From Otis tarda (Eukaryota; Chordata; Aves; Otidiformes; Otididae), in the NCBI GenBank assembly GCA_026413225.1, contig CM048557.1:62548987-62612986 (forward strand): 64,000 nucleotides of DNA, written 5' to 3'. Under the pieces are notes generated by a model. That model was not told the origin of the DNA. It did no database searches and saw only the letters and a program-made list of their open reading frames with translations. This document shows, in pieces, positions 23,991-34,600 of this stretch. Numbering within the stretch: position 1 is the stretch's first letter; each line of letters starts with the position of its first letter. A program made the position numbers and the translations under genes.

Positions 23991-24020
23991 AAAAAAAAAA
24001 GAAAAAAAAAAGAAAAAAAA
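23991..24020. repeat. A-rich run inside LTR
   Basis: Three runs of 8-10 As separated by single Gs, directly after the TATA-like word. The solo LTR has a similar but shorter A/G run at the same place, so the run is ancestral and prone to slippage. Confidence 0.9.
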
Positions 24021-24313
24021 GTAAATAAGTGCAGGCAGAGAGAAGGAGGATATGTGAGCCTTGTGGGCTTTGTGGCCCTCACCCTCTGGCCTCCCGCCGG
24101 GCAGCCAACTGGGCCCAACTCATCCCGGCCCAGCTGCAAGAAGTGGAGAGGAGATGAGATGTGAAGAGAACCTGAGAGGTGTCTGCCTGCCTGTTGTGAA
24201 GAATTTCTTGTGAGAGGAACGGCTGCAGACGCCAAGGTCAGTGAAGAAGGAGGGGGAGCAGTAATGCGGCTCCTGGCTGAGATTCCCCTGTGGCCTGTGG
24301 TGACGACCATGGT

Positions 24314-24547
24314 GGAGCAGGTTGTCCCCCTGCAGCCCATGGAGGTCCATGGAGGAGCAGAGATCCATCTGCAGCCCGTGGAGGACCCCACGCCGGAGCA
24401 GGTGGAGGCCTGAAGGAGGCTGTGGCCCATGGAGGGCCTGCTGGGGCAGCCATTCCAGAGGGATTGCACCCTGTGGAGGAGATGACCCACGCTGGAGCAG
24501 TTTCACAAAGGACTGCAGCCCGTGGGAGGGACCCCACAATGGAGCAG
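24314..24547 (+). repeat. GC-rich degenerate minisatellite within LTR
   Basis: The word GGAGCAG recurs at 24314, 24354, 24395, 24494 and 24541. Spacings are about 40, 41, 99 (two units) and 47 bases. Between the copies, CTGCAGCCC(A/G)TGGAGG recurs. The units are therefore diverged tandem repeats of roughly 40-50 bp. Open frames on both strands across this stretch follow from the GC-rich repeat and should not be read as genes. The related LTR at 15.7 kb lacks the array. Confidence 0.75.
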
Positions 24548-24956
24548 GAGAGGAATGTGAGGAGTTCTTCCCCCGATGAGGAAGCAGCAGTGTAAAGCAA
24601 CATGTGATGAACAGACCGTCACCCCCATTCCCTCTTCCCCCTGTGCCGCTCGGGGTGAGGGGAAGGAGGTGGAGGTAATTCAGAATGAAGTTAAGCCCAG
24701 AAAGAGGGGAGGGCTGGGGGGAAGTTGGTTTTTCTTCTCTCTCATTATCCTGCTTTGCTTTTATTATTAAGAAATTTAAATAGTTTTTCCCAAGTTGAGT
24801 CTGTTTTACCCATAACAGTAACTTGTATGATCTCTCCTTGTCCTTATCTCAAACCTTGAGTTTTTGTTGTATTATCTCTCCTCTGTTCCCTCGGAGGGTT
24901 GGGAGAGTGATTGAGAGAATGTGTAGCTTGGTCCTGAGCAGGACTAAACTTCGACA

Positions 24957-27759
24957 CTAAATGACTGCCTATTAAAACTAAACCCTGACCATACTAGTCC
25001 ACTCTTAAATTTTTTTTTTTTTTTTTGCTGGGAGAGAGGACTGAATTTAAGCATTTATTGTTTTTATTATCCGCCTCATCTCTCCATTACAGATGCAATC
25101 CTTTAAATGTTCATGTGATTTTTCACATGCATCTGACTGGAAAGCAACCTGAAGACATTTAAATATTGTAGTGGGAACCTGAAGGAATTTCATTCAAACT
25201 GTGCCACTGCCAAGCAATGCCAAGGAAGGCATTACTTTTGACAGATGAGGAAAATCAAGTTTCCTCATTTCTCCAAGCTTAAAAAGGGCTATAGACCTGT
25301 GTGTAGAAGAAATAAGTATGTCTATCCCAGCTAAGCAAGACAAAGATATCCTTAAGCAATGGCACAAAAGTTCAGCAAGATAATCACATTAGCATTACTG
25401 AGCTAGCCATGCACGTGAAGTACAATACAGCACTTTTTTCCTATTTTTCTGTATTATGAAACTAAAATTTTCATATTTTATTGTCCTGCATTGACAGAAA
25501 ACTGTTAGAACAGAAGAATGGCTGGCTTTCTGTCTGGAGTTTCATGTCTTACTCAGTGCAAGCTTGAATGGCAGAATTAATCAGGTTCTCAACTTCACAT
25601 TATCCAAGGTTATTCACACTAACAGTCCTCAAATAGAGCTGGGGATGGGAGTCTGGTGTTGTTTCCACTGGCCTGGATATGTATTTTCCACCTGCTCAAA
25701 AAATCCTAAGGGAATTGAGCACTCAACTCTTGTGCAATTTCAGTAGGATTTTAAGATTTAACCTATTTAATGCCCCTCTGAAAAGGCTAGATTCCAGCCA
25801 TGATGAGCATCTGACTAAAGCACACTCTGATCTGACAGTGCCCTACCACCCCGTGCCAGTGCTGCTGGCACCTACCAAAACAGAGATGCAGTCCTTACCC
25901 AGTGCTACTGGAAAGCAGGCAGTGGGGAGCATCAGCCTGGGACAAAATGTCAGACATATCTGAAACACTATTTGTGCTTTAACAGCCTTTGGTATTTCCC
26001 TGTGTGTTTGTAAAGGACAGCCAGCCAAAGACTAGAAATGCAGTGTGTTCTGTGAGCAACATCCTGGTTTGAGGACCTGATGGAAAACGCAGGGGAACTT
26101 CTGCACTGCTGTCACAAATTTTGACCTGGGGAGAAGGAGCTTCCCCAGCCACCACTTCTCCAAGCAGTAGCTACTGTGGCCTCCCTGACAGCATGGAGGG
26201 GAAGAAGCAGGGTATGCTTTCAGCAGAAAGGATTCCCTGACCTCATGTGCGCCAGTCCCTGAGCACAGCTGGCCACAAGCAGTGTGGTGGCCACCTCCTT
26301 TACAGGGAATTACAGAGAGCAGCTTTCCCTAAAGAGCTTGGCATGCTGAAGGGCCCAGAGTAACCCTCCGAGCTGCCTGTCGCACCTGCCAAAAGGAAGC
26401 TGTGATGAAAACAAGTGACTTTCAATAAAGCCTGTGCGTTCACTTGGAAATAATGAAAACAAGCACAAAGACAGCTGAGGAGCCCTTTTCAGGCTGCGTG
26501 TCGCTGCTCCCTACAGTCACACTGTCACCAGTCTCCCATAGAACAGGGTTCCATCGGACCACAACAATCTGCTGCAAAGTGTCATTGGCCCCCCAGAGGA
26601 CTGAGTGCTAAGGGACCCACTAAAATAAATTACTCTTAAAAAAAAAAAAAGATAGGGAAGTACTTGTTTTCCAGTTGCTAAAATTGCTATTGGAAGCTGC
26701 TTTTCCTCCAGGACCTTGCAAAACCCCTGCTCACTTCACCTGAGGAGGAAACTCCCTGCTCTGGTGGTCTTCATGGAGCACCAGCCAGTCTCCATGCCCT
26801 CTGTCTCCTTCACAAAAGTAGGAGTTGCATGGGCTCTTCTGCCGATGTTTTCCGTGGGAGTTCCTGCCTCATGGACTCCCTTGGGAACAGGCTGCAGACT
26901 TACTGCGCAACTTCAATGTGAATTCATGCAGTCTTTTGGCAAATGCCTTCAACACGCAATTCTTCCTTTACGTCTTCTTGGTTTGCAAGAAGTCACGCTA
27001 GAAAAGAGGAGGAGGAAAAAAAGGTTATTTCTGTGAAGCTGTCTGAGTGGCCTACTGGTTTTATGGATCATGTTGCTAGGAAGGAAATACTCCTAAAGAG
27101 CAGGACTCTGCATCCCTGAAGGTTCTACCCTCTTTTCAAATAAACCTGATTGCCATTGCATGGGAACTGTGACAGCCTTGGGAGGATGGACTACTGTAAT
27201 AGCATGTTTTAATGAAAACATGAAATCACTAATTTGGTTTTTAGAGTGCATCTCACAAACTAAGCTCCTATACTACAACCAAACAAATCAAAAGTCTTTC
27301 TCTCTGCCTTTTTTTGGTTGCTCAGTTTCCACATGCTTCTCAGAAAATCTTATTGGACTCCTACATGACTTGGTTGTCATTTCATATGTTTAAATTAGTA
27401 CTTAAGGAGATTACTTAAAGTTTATTGTTCTTATCTGTGTTGATCACTGGATGTGCCTGTCCCTTCCTTCTTTTTGTTTGCTGAATGAAGCTGTCTGAAA
27501 CACAACTTTACCACTGCAGGGCATTTGCAATAGCAGCAGCAGAAGAAAAGAAGCAAGTTTTTTCTAATCTCTCAGTGCACTTCATCCTCCTCCATCAATG
27601 CAAACCTACTAAATTTGAAGTTTAGAGATACATCCAATAACAATTTATTCCTACAGCATTAACCCAATCTATTTAGGCAAACTAGCAATTATTCTTCCAC
27701 ACTAACATCAACATAAAGCAGATTACAAGAATTAAATGCACAAGAGTGCAGTTCTTTTA
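24957..27759. other. mostly unique non-coding stretch
   Basis: No gene is recognised. A 17-base poly-T lies at 25010-25026 and a poly-A run at about 26639-26650. Neither has enough flanking signature to name a retrotransposon. Frames are 106 codons or shorter and without family resemblance. Confidence 0.45.
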
Positions 27760-28080
27760 TGATTATGCACCCTTAATCTTCAGAAGATGGTTAATTACAT
27801 TTTAAGCAGCATAAGAGTCCTAACATATTTGTATGTTAATAAAAAATCTCAGCAGGGATTTAAATCTAACATGTATTCACAGGTATAACTAATGGCATTT
27901 TTCAGTAATGCTGTGAAAAATATGCCTGTAAGTTAGTAGCTTCACACAGGAAACTGCTGGGAGTTTTAATTTACTCTCTAACTGTTCTCCTAATCATTCT
28001 CTTATCATGCTGGGATGGCTAAATGCATACAGATTATAATGATGATGTGCACCCACCATAGCAGTGTCACTGATGACATT
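27760..28080. promoter_or_regulatory. candidate conserved non-coding element
   Basis: The block is AT-rich and repeat-free, with TTAATTACATTTTAA and ATGTTAATAAAAAA words (about 27790-27847) and no coding potential. It has enhancer-like texture only. It ends just before a CR1 insertion. Confidence 0.2.
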
Positions 28081-28184
28081 TGTTAGTGTTTGAAGTCAGG
28101 CTGCTGCAATCAGAGCACTACAACCAAGGGAAGGAGGGAAACAAATGGGGATGACACTGCAGCCCTGCAGTTTCACAAGAACTC

Positions 28185-28534
28185 TGATGATCAGAGGGCT
28201 GGAGCACCTCTCCTATGAGGACAGGCTGAGAGAGTTGCGGCTGTTCAGCCTGGAGAAGAGGAGGCTCTGGGAAGACCTTATAGTGGCCTTCCAGTATCTA
28301 AAGAGGGCCTACAGGAAATCTGGAGAGGGAGTTTTGACAAGGGCATGTAGTTATAAAACGAGGGGTGATGGCTTTAAACTGGAAGAGGCTAGGTTTAGAT
28401 TAGACAAAAGGAAGAAATTCTTTACTGTGAGGGTGATGAGGCACTGGGACAGGTTGCCCAGAGAGGTTGTGGCTGCCCCATCCCTGGAAATGTCCAAGGC
28501 CAGGCTGGATGGGGCTTTGACTGATCTGGTCTAG
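28185..28534 (+). pseudogene. CR1 ORF2 C-terminal fragment
   Basis: An uninterrupted frame covers the last 110-120 residues of CR1 ORF2, with the [35 protein letters not shown] and WDRLPREVV blocks in order. It lacks the endonuclease and the RT core and has no own promoter. An in-frame ATG at 28145 lies in flanking DNA. Confidence 0.85.
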
Positions 28535-28620
28535 TGGAAGGTGTCCCTGCCTACGGCTAGGAGATTGGAACTAGGTGATCTTTAAGGTCCTTTCCAACCC
28601 AAACCATTCTATAATTCTAT
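28185..28620 (+). mobile_element. CR1 LINE, 5'-truncated 3' end with possible 6-bp TSD
   Basis: It covers the ORF2 C-terminus ([20 protein letters not shown], then the RHWDRLPREVV block) and the 3'UTR, ending TTCCAACCCAAACC then ATTCTATAATTCTAT. The frame is open to 28534, ending at TAG. The hexamer GAACTC stands directly before the left edge (28179-28184) and directly after the tail (28621-28626), so it may be the target-site duplication. CR1 often leaves short or no duplications, so a chance match is possible. It is a typical dead-on-arrival 5' truncation. Confidence 0.9.
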
Positions 28621-28626
28621 GAACTC

Positions 28627-31528
28627 GTGTTTGCTGTTTTAAGGCTTATTCCAGTTCAGAAAGGGATTAGTCTCTACTCAGCACAGGCCCAAACAACTCT
28701 GTGATTCAGAGCTTTTAGGATTACATGTTAACTGTGTCATGTTGAAGGTCCAAAGAGACCTCTTTCCTAGAAATCCTCGTAAATTAAGACAGAGCCTGTC
28801 ATTTACCTCTGCTTCCAATCTCTGGGAAGCCAGAGCACTGGGGTTCAAAGTGGAATCTCTATTCTTTATCCAGAGCTGCTCCTTGGAAATTTCAGCTCTG
28901 GACAGTCCAGGATTTTGGCCAGGGTAAGACTTAGCCTGGTTCAGGGTCAGAACTGTCTTTGCTTCCAACCCCAGGCAGCTGCCGCAAAGCAGAAGGCATG
29001 AGCTTTCAGTGGTGCCACTTCTGGGAAAGAAATACCAGCTGGGAGACACATGCTTTCCTCCTGGGTTCACCCACTGCCCAGGGAGAGAGGGAGCCATTTC
29101 GTTCACTGAACAGCACCTGAGCAGAGCAAGCTCAGGGGAATGAGTATCACAAGGAAAGGGGAAAAAAGGGTACTATTGATGCTTCCTGCAAGTCCTGAGG
29201 TCGGTGGCCACAGGCTCTGTCCTTCCCTTGGGTGTGCTTGTTCTATTAGTTGACCAGCATCATGCCAGTTTCTTCTGCAGAAGCCACCTGAGTTTCAGAA
29301 AAAGGAAGCTTTACAGCTCAACTTTATTTTTCTCTTCTATTTGGTCATGTTTTCCCACAGTGGATTTTCTTCACGTCTAACTCCCAGTGCAGACATTGTC
29401 ATTCCAAAATATCCCCAGGGTATAAAAGATAATTTGGGAAAGAAGGAAAGAACTAAACTTTTGAAATATGTTGCCTAATTATTACTATTCCCCATTCTGA
29501 GCCTTATTTGTGGCAAGGATGACTCATTGCCCTTGAACACCCACTGCCTATCTATTTCCTTTAATGTTGCTTTCCTTTTTGATTTTCTGGATACGGATAG
29601 CTGACTGCTTATCTATTCCTACTGTTAAAATGATGCATAACTACTGCATTTTGTGGATGGAAACATTATGGACACTGAAATGTCATCACAGCCCCATTTG
29701 CTCATCTGCTGTTATTTACTTTCCAGCAGACAATATTCAGTACACAGGCACGCACAACGCAGAAGTCAGCACAACATTCATCACATTGATATCAGGACAC
29801 ACAACACATGCTGCCACTGATCAACAGAAACAGTCTGGGCTGGAGGATTTACAGAGCTACCCATCTCCCTTCAGACTCTGTACAAATTTTCCCTGACTGA
29901 GACATCGTAGCTCTGGAAAGGAGCCAAGACATGGCTACCTGCCAGTGAGAGAGGTTCCCAAAATAGGGGGGTGTAGAGGTCCACTGTCAGACTGACCTTC
30001 TTTTCTGGTGGATACAGCTGTGCACTGGTTTTCTCCAAAGCCTGCCAGTGCCACCACTGCACTCACCGCTCCCTGGGAGGCTTGTACAGCATTCTCTGGA
30101 GCATCAGCCTTTGTCACGGCCTCAGATCTCTTCCACTGGTGAGGCTTTTTGTGGATGCAGATGAAGCTTTGTCTAGAATAAGAAGACATCTCCGGAAAAG
30201 CATCCTGAAGTCCTGCTACAGTCAGGTCATGTGATCCAAATGCCCAGCTATCCAAAAGTATGTCTCAGGGAAATCAGTAGTGTAGCCCAACAGAGGTGGT
30301 TCAGAACCATTCAGTCCAGGTCTTGAAACCAGAAGCCGCAACACCTTGCATCTGTGCCTTATCATGTGCTATGCCCTTTATAAACACCCTTCAAAAATTG
30401 CCCCTAGCCAAGAGAGTTTCCACATCAGTGATGGAAGTCAGCAGATGAATATGGCCCCTGGAGAGCTTGCAGCAACAGTAAGGCCATGAGGACTGTGATA
30501 ATATCCAGCCAACTAATGGGACTGCCTTGATGAGGAACTAACAGTAATGAAGAGGAGGCTACTGGCCTTGGGCTCTGTGAGGACTTTTTCTCTGCTTCTG
30601 GGAGAGTCACCAAAAGAAGGGATTGGGAATCTCTGAAAGGCAGGAGGCTGGTCACAGGTAGACAGGGGACTGTACCTCGTAGAGCTTTAGCTCTCTGGAG
30701 GCTGGGAGGTAGTCACTGCATACCTACCTTCCTCTTATTGCTTCTCTGGCATCCGCATTCACTCACTTTTTAAGAACCTGGGTTAGCTGGACCTTTGGTA
30801 GCCATTCTGATGTGCCACAGACTCCTGGGAGACACCAAAGGAAAATCTCAGCTATCAGAGGGTGATGGAAAGTGAGTTTTGTAGTCTGATGAAGCTCTTC
30901 TAGCTCACATTTCTTTCTTCTTGATTCAGCTTTCTTTCAGTCAGCATCCATGATGTGTCAAAACTTGTAGCTTCACATTTGCACCAAGATGCTCCTCAGC
31001 CCAGAGTAGAAAACTACCATGTAATGCTCAAAAAGCACGAAACAACCAAAACAACAACACTTACAAAAAGGTGTGGGGATGAAAGCAAACAGAGATGCTT
31101 GGAGAGCACTGGGGGTGGTAAGCAGCTGGCTGCAAGGTGAAGGGATCTGGGATGAAATCCTCAGCTGGTGCAAGACTGAGGCTTAGACCAGCTGCTTCCC
31201 TGAAGCCAGATCTGCTCCGAATAGCTGTTTCCTTTTCCTTGCACATAGTTTTGAATTGTGTTATATTTTCCTTTTGATGCCCTTTTCAAACAAGAAGCTT
31301 TGCCATATGGAAATTCTCAATTAAACCAGCTTGTAGTTGCCTCATATCTGCCACATAAAACAAAGCCAGGCACTCCTGACATCTGGAAGCAGCTGGCTGG
31401 AGAGGTCAGATCCATCTTCAAACAGCATTCACATCTGTTGAGCTTGTCCTCCCAACCTCAGTTTACACATCTGTTTTGACACAACCAGAATGGCAGGTAT
31501 GTAAGTTTTACAAGAGGTGCCTCAGTGC
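28627..31528. other. unique non-coding stretch
   Basis: No gene or repeat is recognised. Frames of up to 142 codons on the - strand (about 28678-29106) have no domain I can name. Composition is ordinary. Confidence 0.5.
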
Positions 31529-31690
31529 AAGAATGAGGAATGGCCTTGCCAGGTCAGATCAGAGACCCACCAGTCCCCATGTGCCCCCTCCAGCCTGGCC
31601 TGGAGCAGACAGACACAAAAGGAACAGGATATGGACATTGCAAGCAGGTGGCCGTACTTCCTCAGCATCTAGTGCCTGAGGTCAAATATT
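31529..31690 (+). repeat. possible ancient CR1/L3-type 3' fragment
   Basis: The phrase AATGGCCTTGCCAGGTCAGATCAGAGACCCACCAGTCCC (read in parts from 31539), with a downstream AGCATCTAGTGCCTGAGG (about 31665-31682), resembles the old amniote CR1/L3-like 3' region recognisable as 'ggccttactgggtcagaccaaaggtccatctagccc'. Divergence is high and there is no octamer tail. The call rests on remembered similarity and is tentative. Confidence 0.35.
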
Positions 31691-34600
31691 TCAGTCAGAT
31701 ATACATTCATTTCTTGTAGTGGGAGGGAAGGCACATAAAGTTGCTCATCCAAAGGTAATACAAATTTGTGATACTGTATGCATTCACAAGCACTATTCAG
31801 AAAACTTCTGTCTTAAATAACAGCTACTGCCCCAGGCCCAGGTCAGAGCCACATTGTGCACTTTGCTAGCTATGACGAGAGAAGAGAGAGATTCATCCTT
31901 AGAATCAAGAGGGTGGAAATACTCATAGATGTGAGTGGCTGCGAGTACCAATGGGAATCCTGATTCAGCTTTTCCTCAGCATAGGGTGGATGCTGTGAAC
32001 CACCACTGGGCTAACAGACAGGAGCAAGACTGGAAAGAGCTTTGGTACGGACTCAAGTGCTCAGGCTGGCTCTTCCACCTGCTCTTCACCTCCTGCTTCA
32101 GAGACTGCTTGGCTTTGGGAGCATCCCTGTGTGGAGTCTTTGTGGATACAGAGGCATGCAGAGGACTGGGAATAAAAATAGTGGAAACATAAGATTTTTG
32201 CAAAATATTTCCAATTGTATACCAGTTTTACTAATTTTAAGGTTGGATTGCTGGTGTTCAGGGTGGCTTGTCATCATGACCTAGAGCAATTTCTCCCTGC
32301 TTGTTTCAAGCACACATGATGAAGGGATTTTCAGTTGTGCAAAACTTCATCTGAGCGTAAGCTGTGATCTGGAAACTGCCGCTCCACACCAGGAAGCGAT
32401 TTGACTGTGACACCTAGAGAGCAAGAGATTGCACATTCCCCATTTGCATCCCTCCAGCCTGCTACAGCTGGATATAAATAATTCCTTCCTTCTCCTGGGG
32501 GTCCTTCCACTCTCACTTTTCTTTCACAGCATTTTGGCTGAGGCAAAGCCAAAAGCTGTTACCTGGAAATTTGTGAAATCACAGAGAGTCAGGAAACTCC
32601 AGTCTTGCCAGAGATTTGCCATGACTCTAAGCAGGTCACTTAATCTTACATCAGTAACACAAGTGATGAAGGCTTCATTGGTATTGTATTAATTTGTAAT
32701 CGAAGCTTCACGTAAGGATTACAGGATTAAGCTACTGCAGCAACAGAATATTCTTCATCTGGATGATCCCTTTGTTCCAAGAGCCCATGTGTTATTATTA
32801 CCATTTTCACATCTGTTCATCACTTGGAGAAAATGTCTTTTGTCCCGTAGTAAGCTCCAGCATATATTTTCCCCTGCCATGCTCCCCCACACTATTATTT
32901 TTAAATCTAAATACATTTTCTAAAGGTTAAGACATGTTGTATAATTAAAATCAAGTTGGCAGCAAAAAGCTATTTCATTCACCAGAGCTCTTTTCACTGT
33001 ATATCAGTCTTTTCTCCAGCTGGAAAGCAGCTGGAGAATTTGAAGTGATCTACTTACCGGCAACAGCAAGGCCAAGGTCACAGACATGACTAGTGACAAC
33101 GGATGTTCATTGTGACACTTGTTATGGGAGCTTAATTTTTCAGAAGTTTTATTCAGTGCTTTCTGGAAATAAGATCCTGTAAGGTAATTCCTATGAGTGT
33201 CCCAAATCACTTCTGCAAGTCGTGACTTTTGCACTCACACTGGAGATCACACAGCATAAGAAAGGTAGAAACTACTCAGCACTTCCACTATCCCTAATTT
33301 TCCTTTTCTGTCTTCCTTCTAACAGAACTTCCTTCTGTTAGATATGAAGTGGCTCCATTCTCCTTGCAGAGTCCTTCCCAATATCTTGTAAAAGTAAATG
33401 AACTTTAAAACCGGAGGTGGTTCTCCAGAGAAGTAATTCAGCGATAATTCAGCCTACAGAAGTTCCCATGTCTGTAATTTATTGATTTAGCTAACAGTTT
33501 GTACTGACTAGATAGCAGTTTCCTATCTTATTACCCTGTGTTTTCATTGTACCCAACCTGTCTGGTAGAAGGAATATCAATCTTTGGCAGCTTACAATTG
33601 CCTTTACTTCATTTTGGAGTCTCTCAAAGTTTCCTGATTTGGATGGTTGACAGAGAGTTAAAAAGAGTTATTTTTCTTCCCGACAAAAACAACAACAAAA
33701 AATGTGATCTTCACTTGTGTCTTCGAAAGAGAGACGGACAGTTCTGCACTTCTGGTGCTTATGTAAAATCCTCAGCTACACTTCCCATCCACCCTGCAGA
33801 AAGTGTTTCTCACGTCACTCCTCCCTCTCCATAGCAATAAATGCAGATGATGTGTGGTTGCTTAGTAGACAGCATGACAGAAAGCATCAATGCACTTTAC
33901 GATGCTTGGCAAGGAAGACAGACGAGATCTTACTGCATTTTTGAGGCAGACTAGATGTTGATCACCGACACTTGTGGCTGAGAAAAGGTTCCCAATGCCA
34001 AAGCTGTTAAAGTTGGACCTGTAAAGAGAAAAGTGTGAGGAGAGCGGGAATAATACAAAGCAAAAACTGGATACATTTGGATTTGTGAAACAACTTGTTT
34101 CAACAATAGTCACAAGCATTTTGTTCTTGATTTTGGAGGATATTTGGGTGATTAGGTAGCTAAAAGGCTTTCAAACAGTGTCTGTTGAAATTGCAAAGGG
34201 AAAAGAAACAGTTGATGAATTCAGAGTTCACATACATGTTGCAGTACTGACAGGCACATTGGGAGTGCTCTTACAGAAACACGTGTCTCATGCTACAGAC
34301 AGGAACTGGAAAAAACCCTCATGACTCAGCGGACCAGTCACACCTAAACAAATGCTGAATACCGGTTGCTTCTTCACAGAGAAAACATTCAAGGCAAGAG
34401 ATGCAAATAAGCGCTTCTCCAATTTGTCAATTACTACAAACTAGTTACTTAGCTCAGTTTATGAGCTCAGACATGGCTCATCCGATGAGGAACTGTAAGA
34501 AGTCAATGACACAATATTCAGCAGGTATTTAGGGACCATTTGCCCCATATGGCTAATACCTGCATTAATAAGGAGGTCTCTTCAGGCCAAGGAAAATGCA

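Larger units (their letters stand above)
23849..24956 (+). mobile_element. long ERVL-like LTR with internal minisatellite
   Basis: It starts TG (23849) and ends CA (24955-24956). Both ends align with the solo LTR at 15732-16209. Shared landmarks are the GCAGACCTGCTGCTGGCC region (about 23918-23935), the TATA-like ATAACGTATTTAAAAAGG (about 23971-23988), CATTATCCTGCTTTG (about 24743-24757), GTCCTTATCTCAAACCTTGAG (about 24840-24860) and GGACTAAACTTCGACA at the end. The middle, about 24020-24650, is extra compared with the solo copy and includes a GC-rich minisatellite. I see no matching 5-bp duplication: the flanks are GAGCG on the left and CTAAA on the right. It may be a solo LTR with a damaged flank or the 3' LTR of a decayed provirus. 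No intact retroviral gene adjoins. Confidence 0.78.

Noticed and set aside
24210-24603. Several overlapping Gly/Pro/Trp-rich frames on both strands
   Set aside because: They read through the GC-rich minisatellite of the LTR, which has few stop codons.
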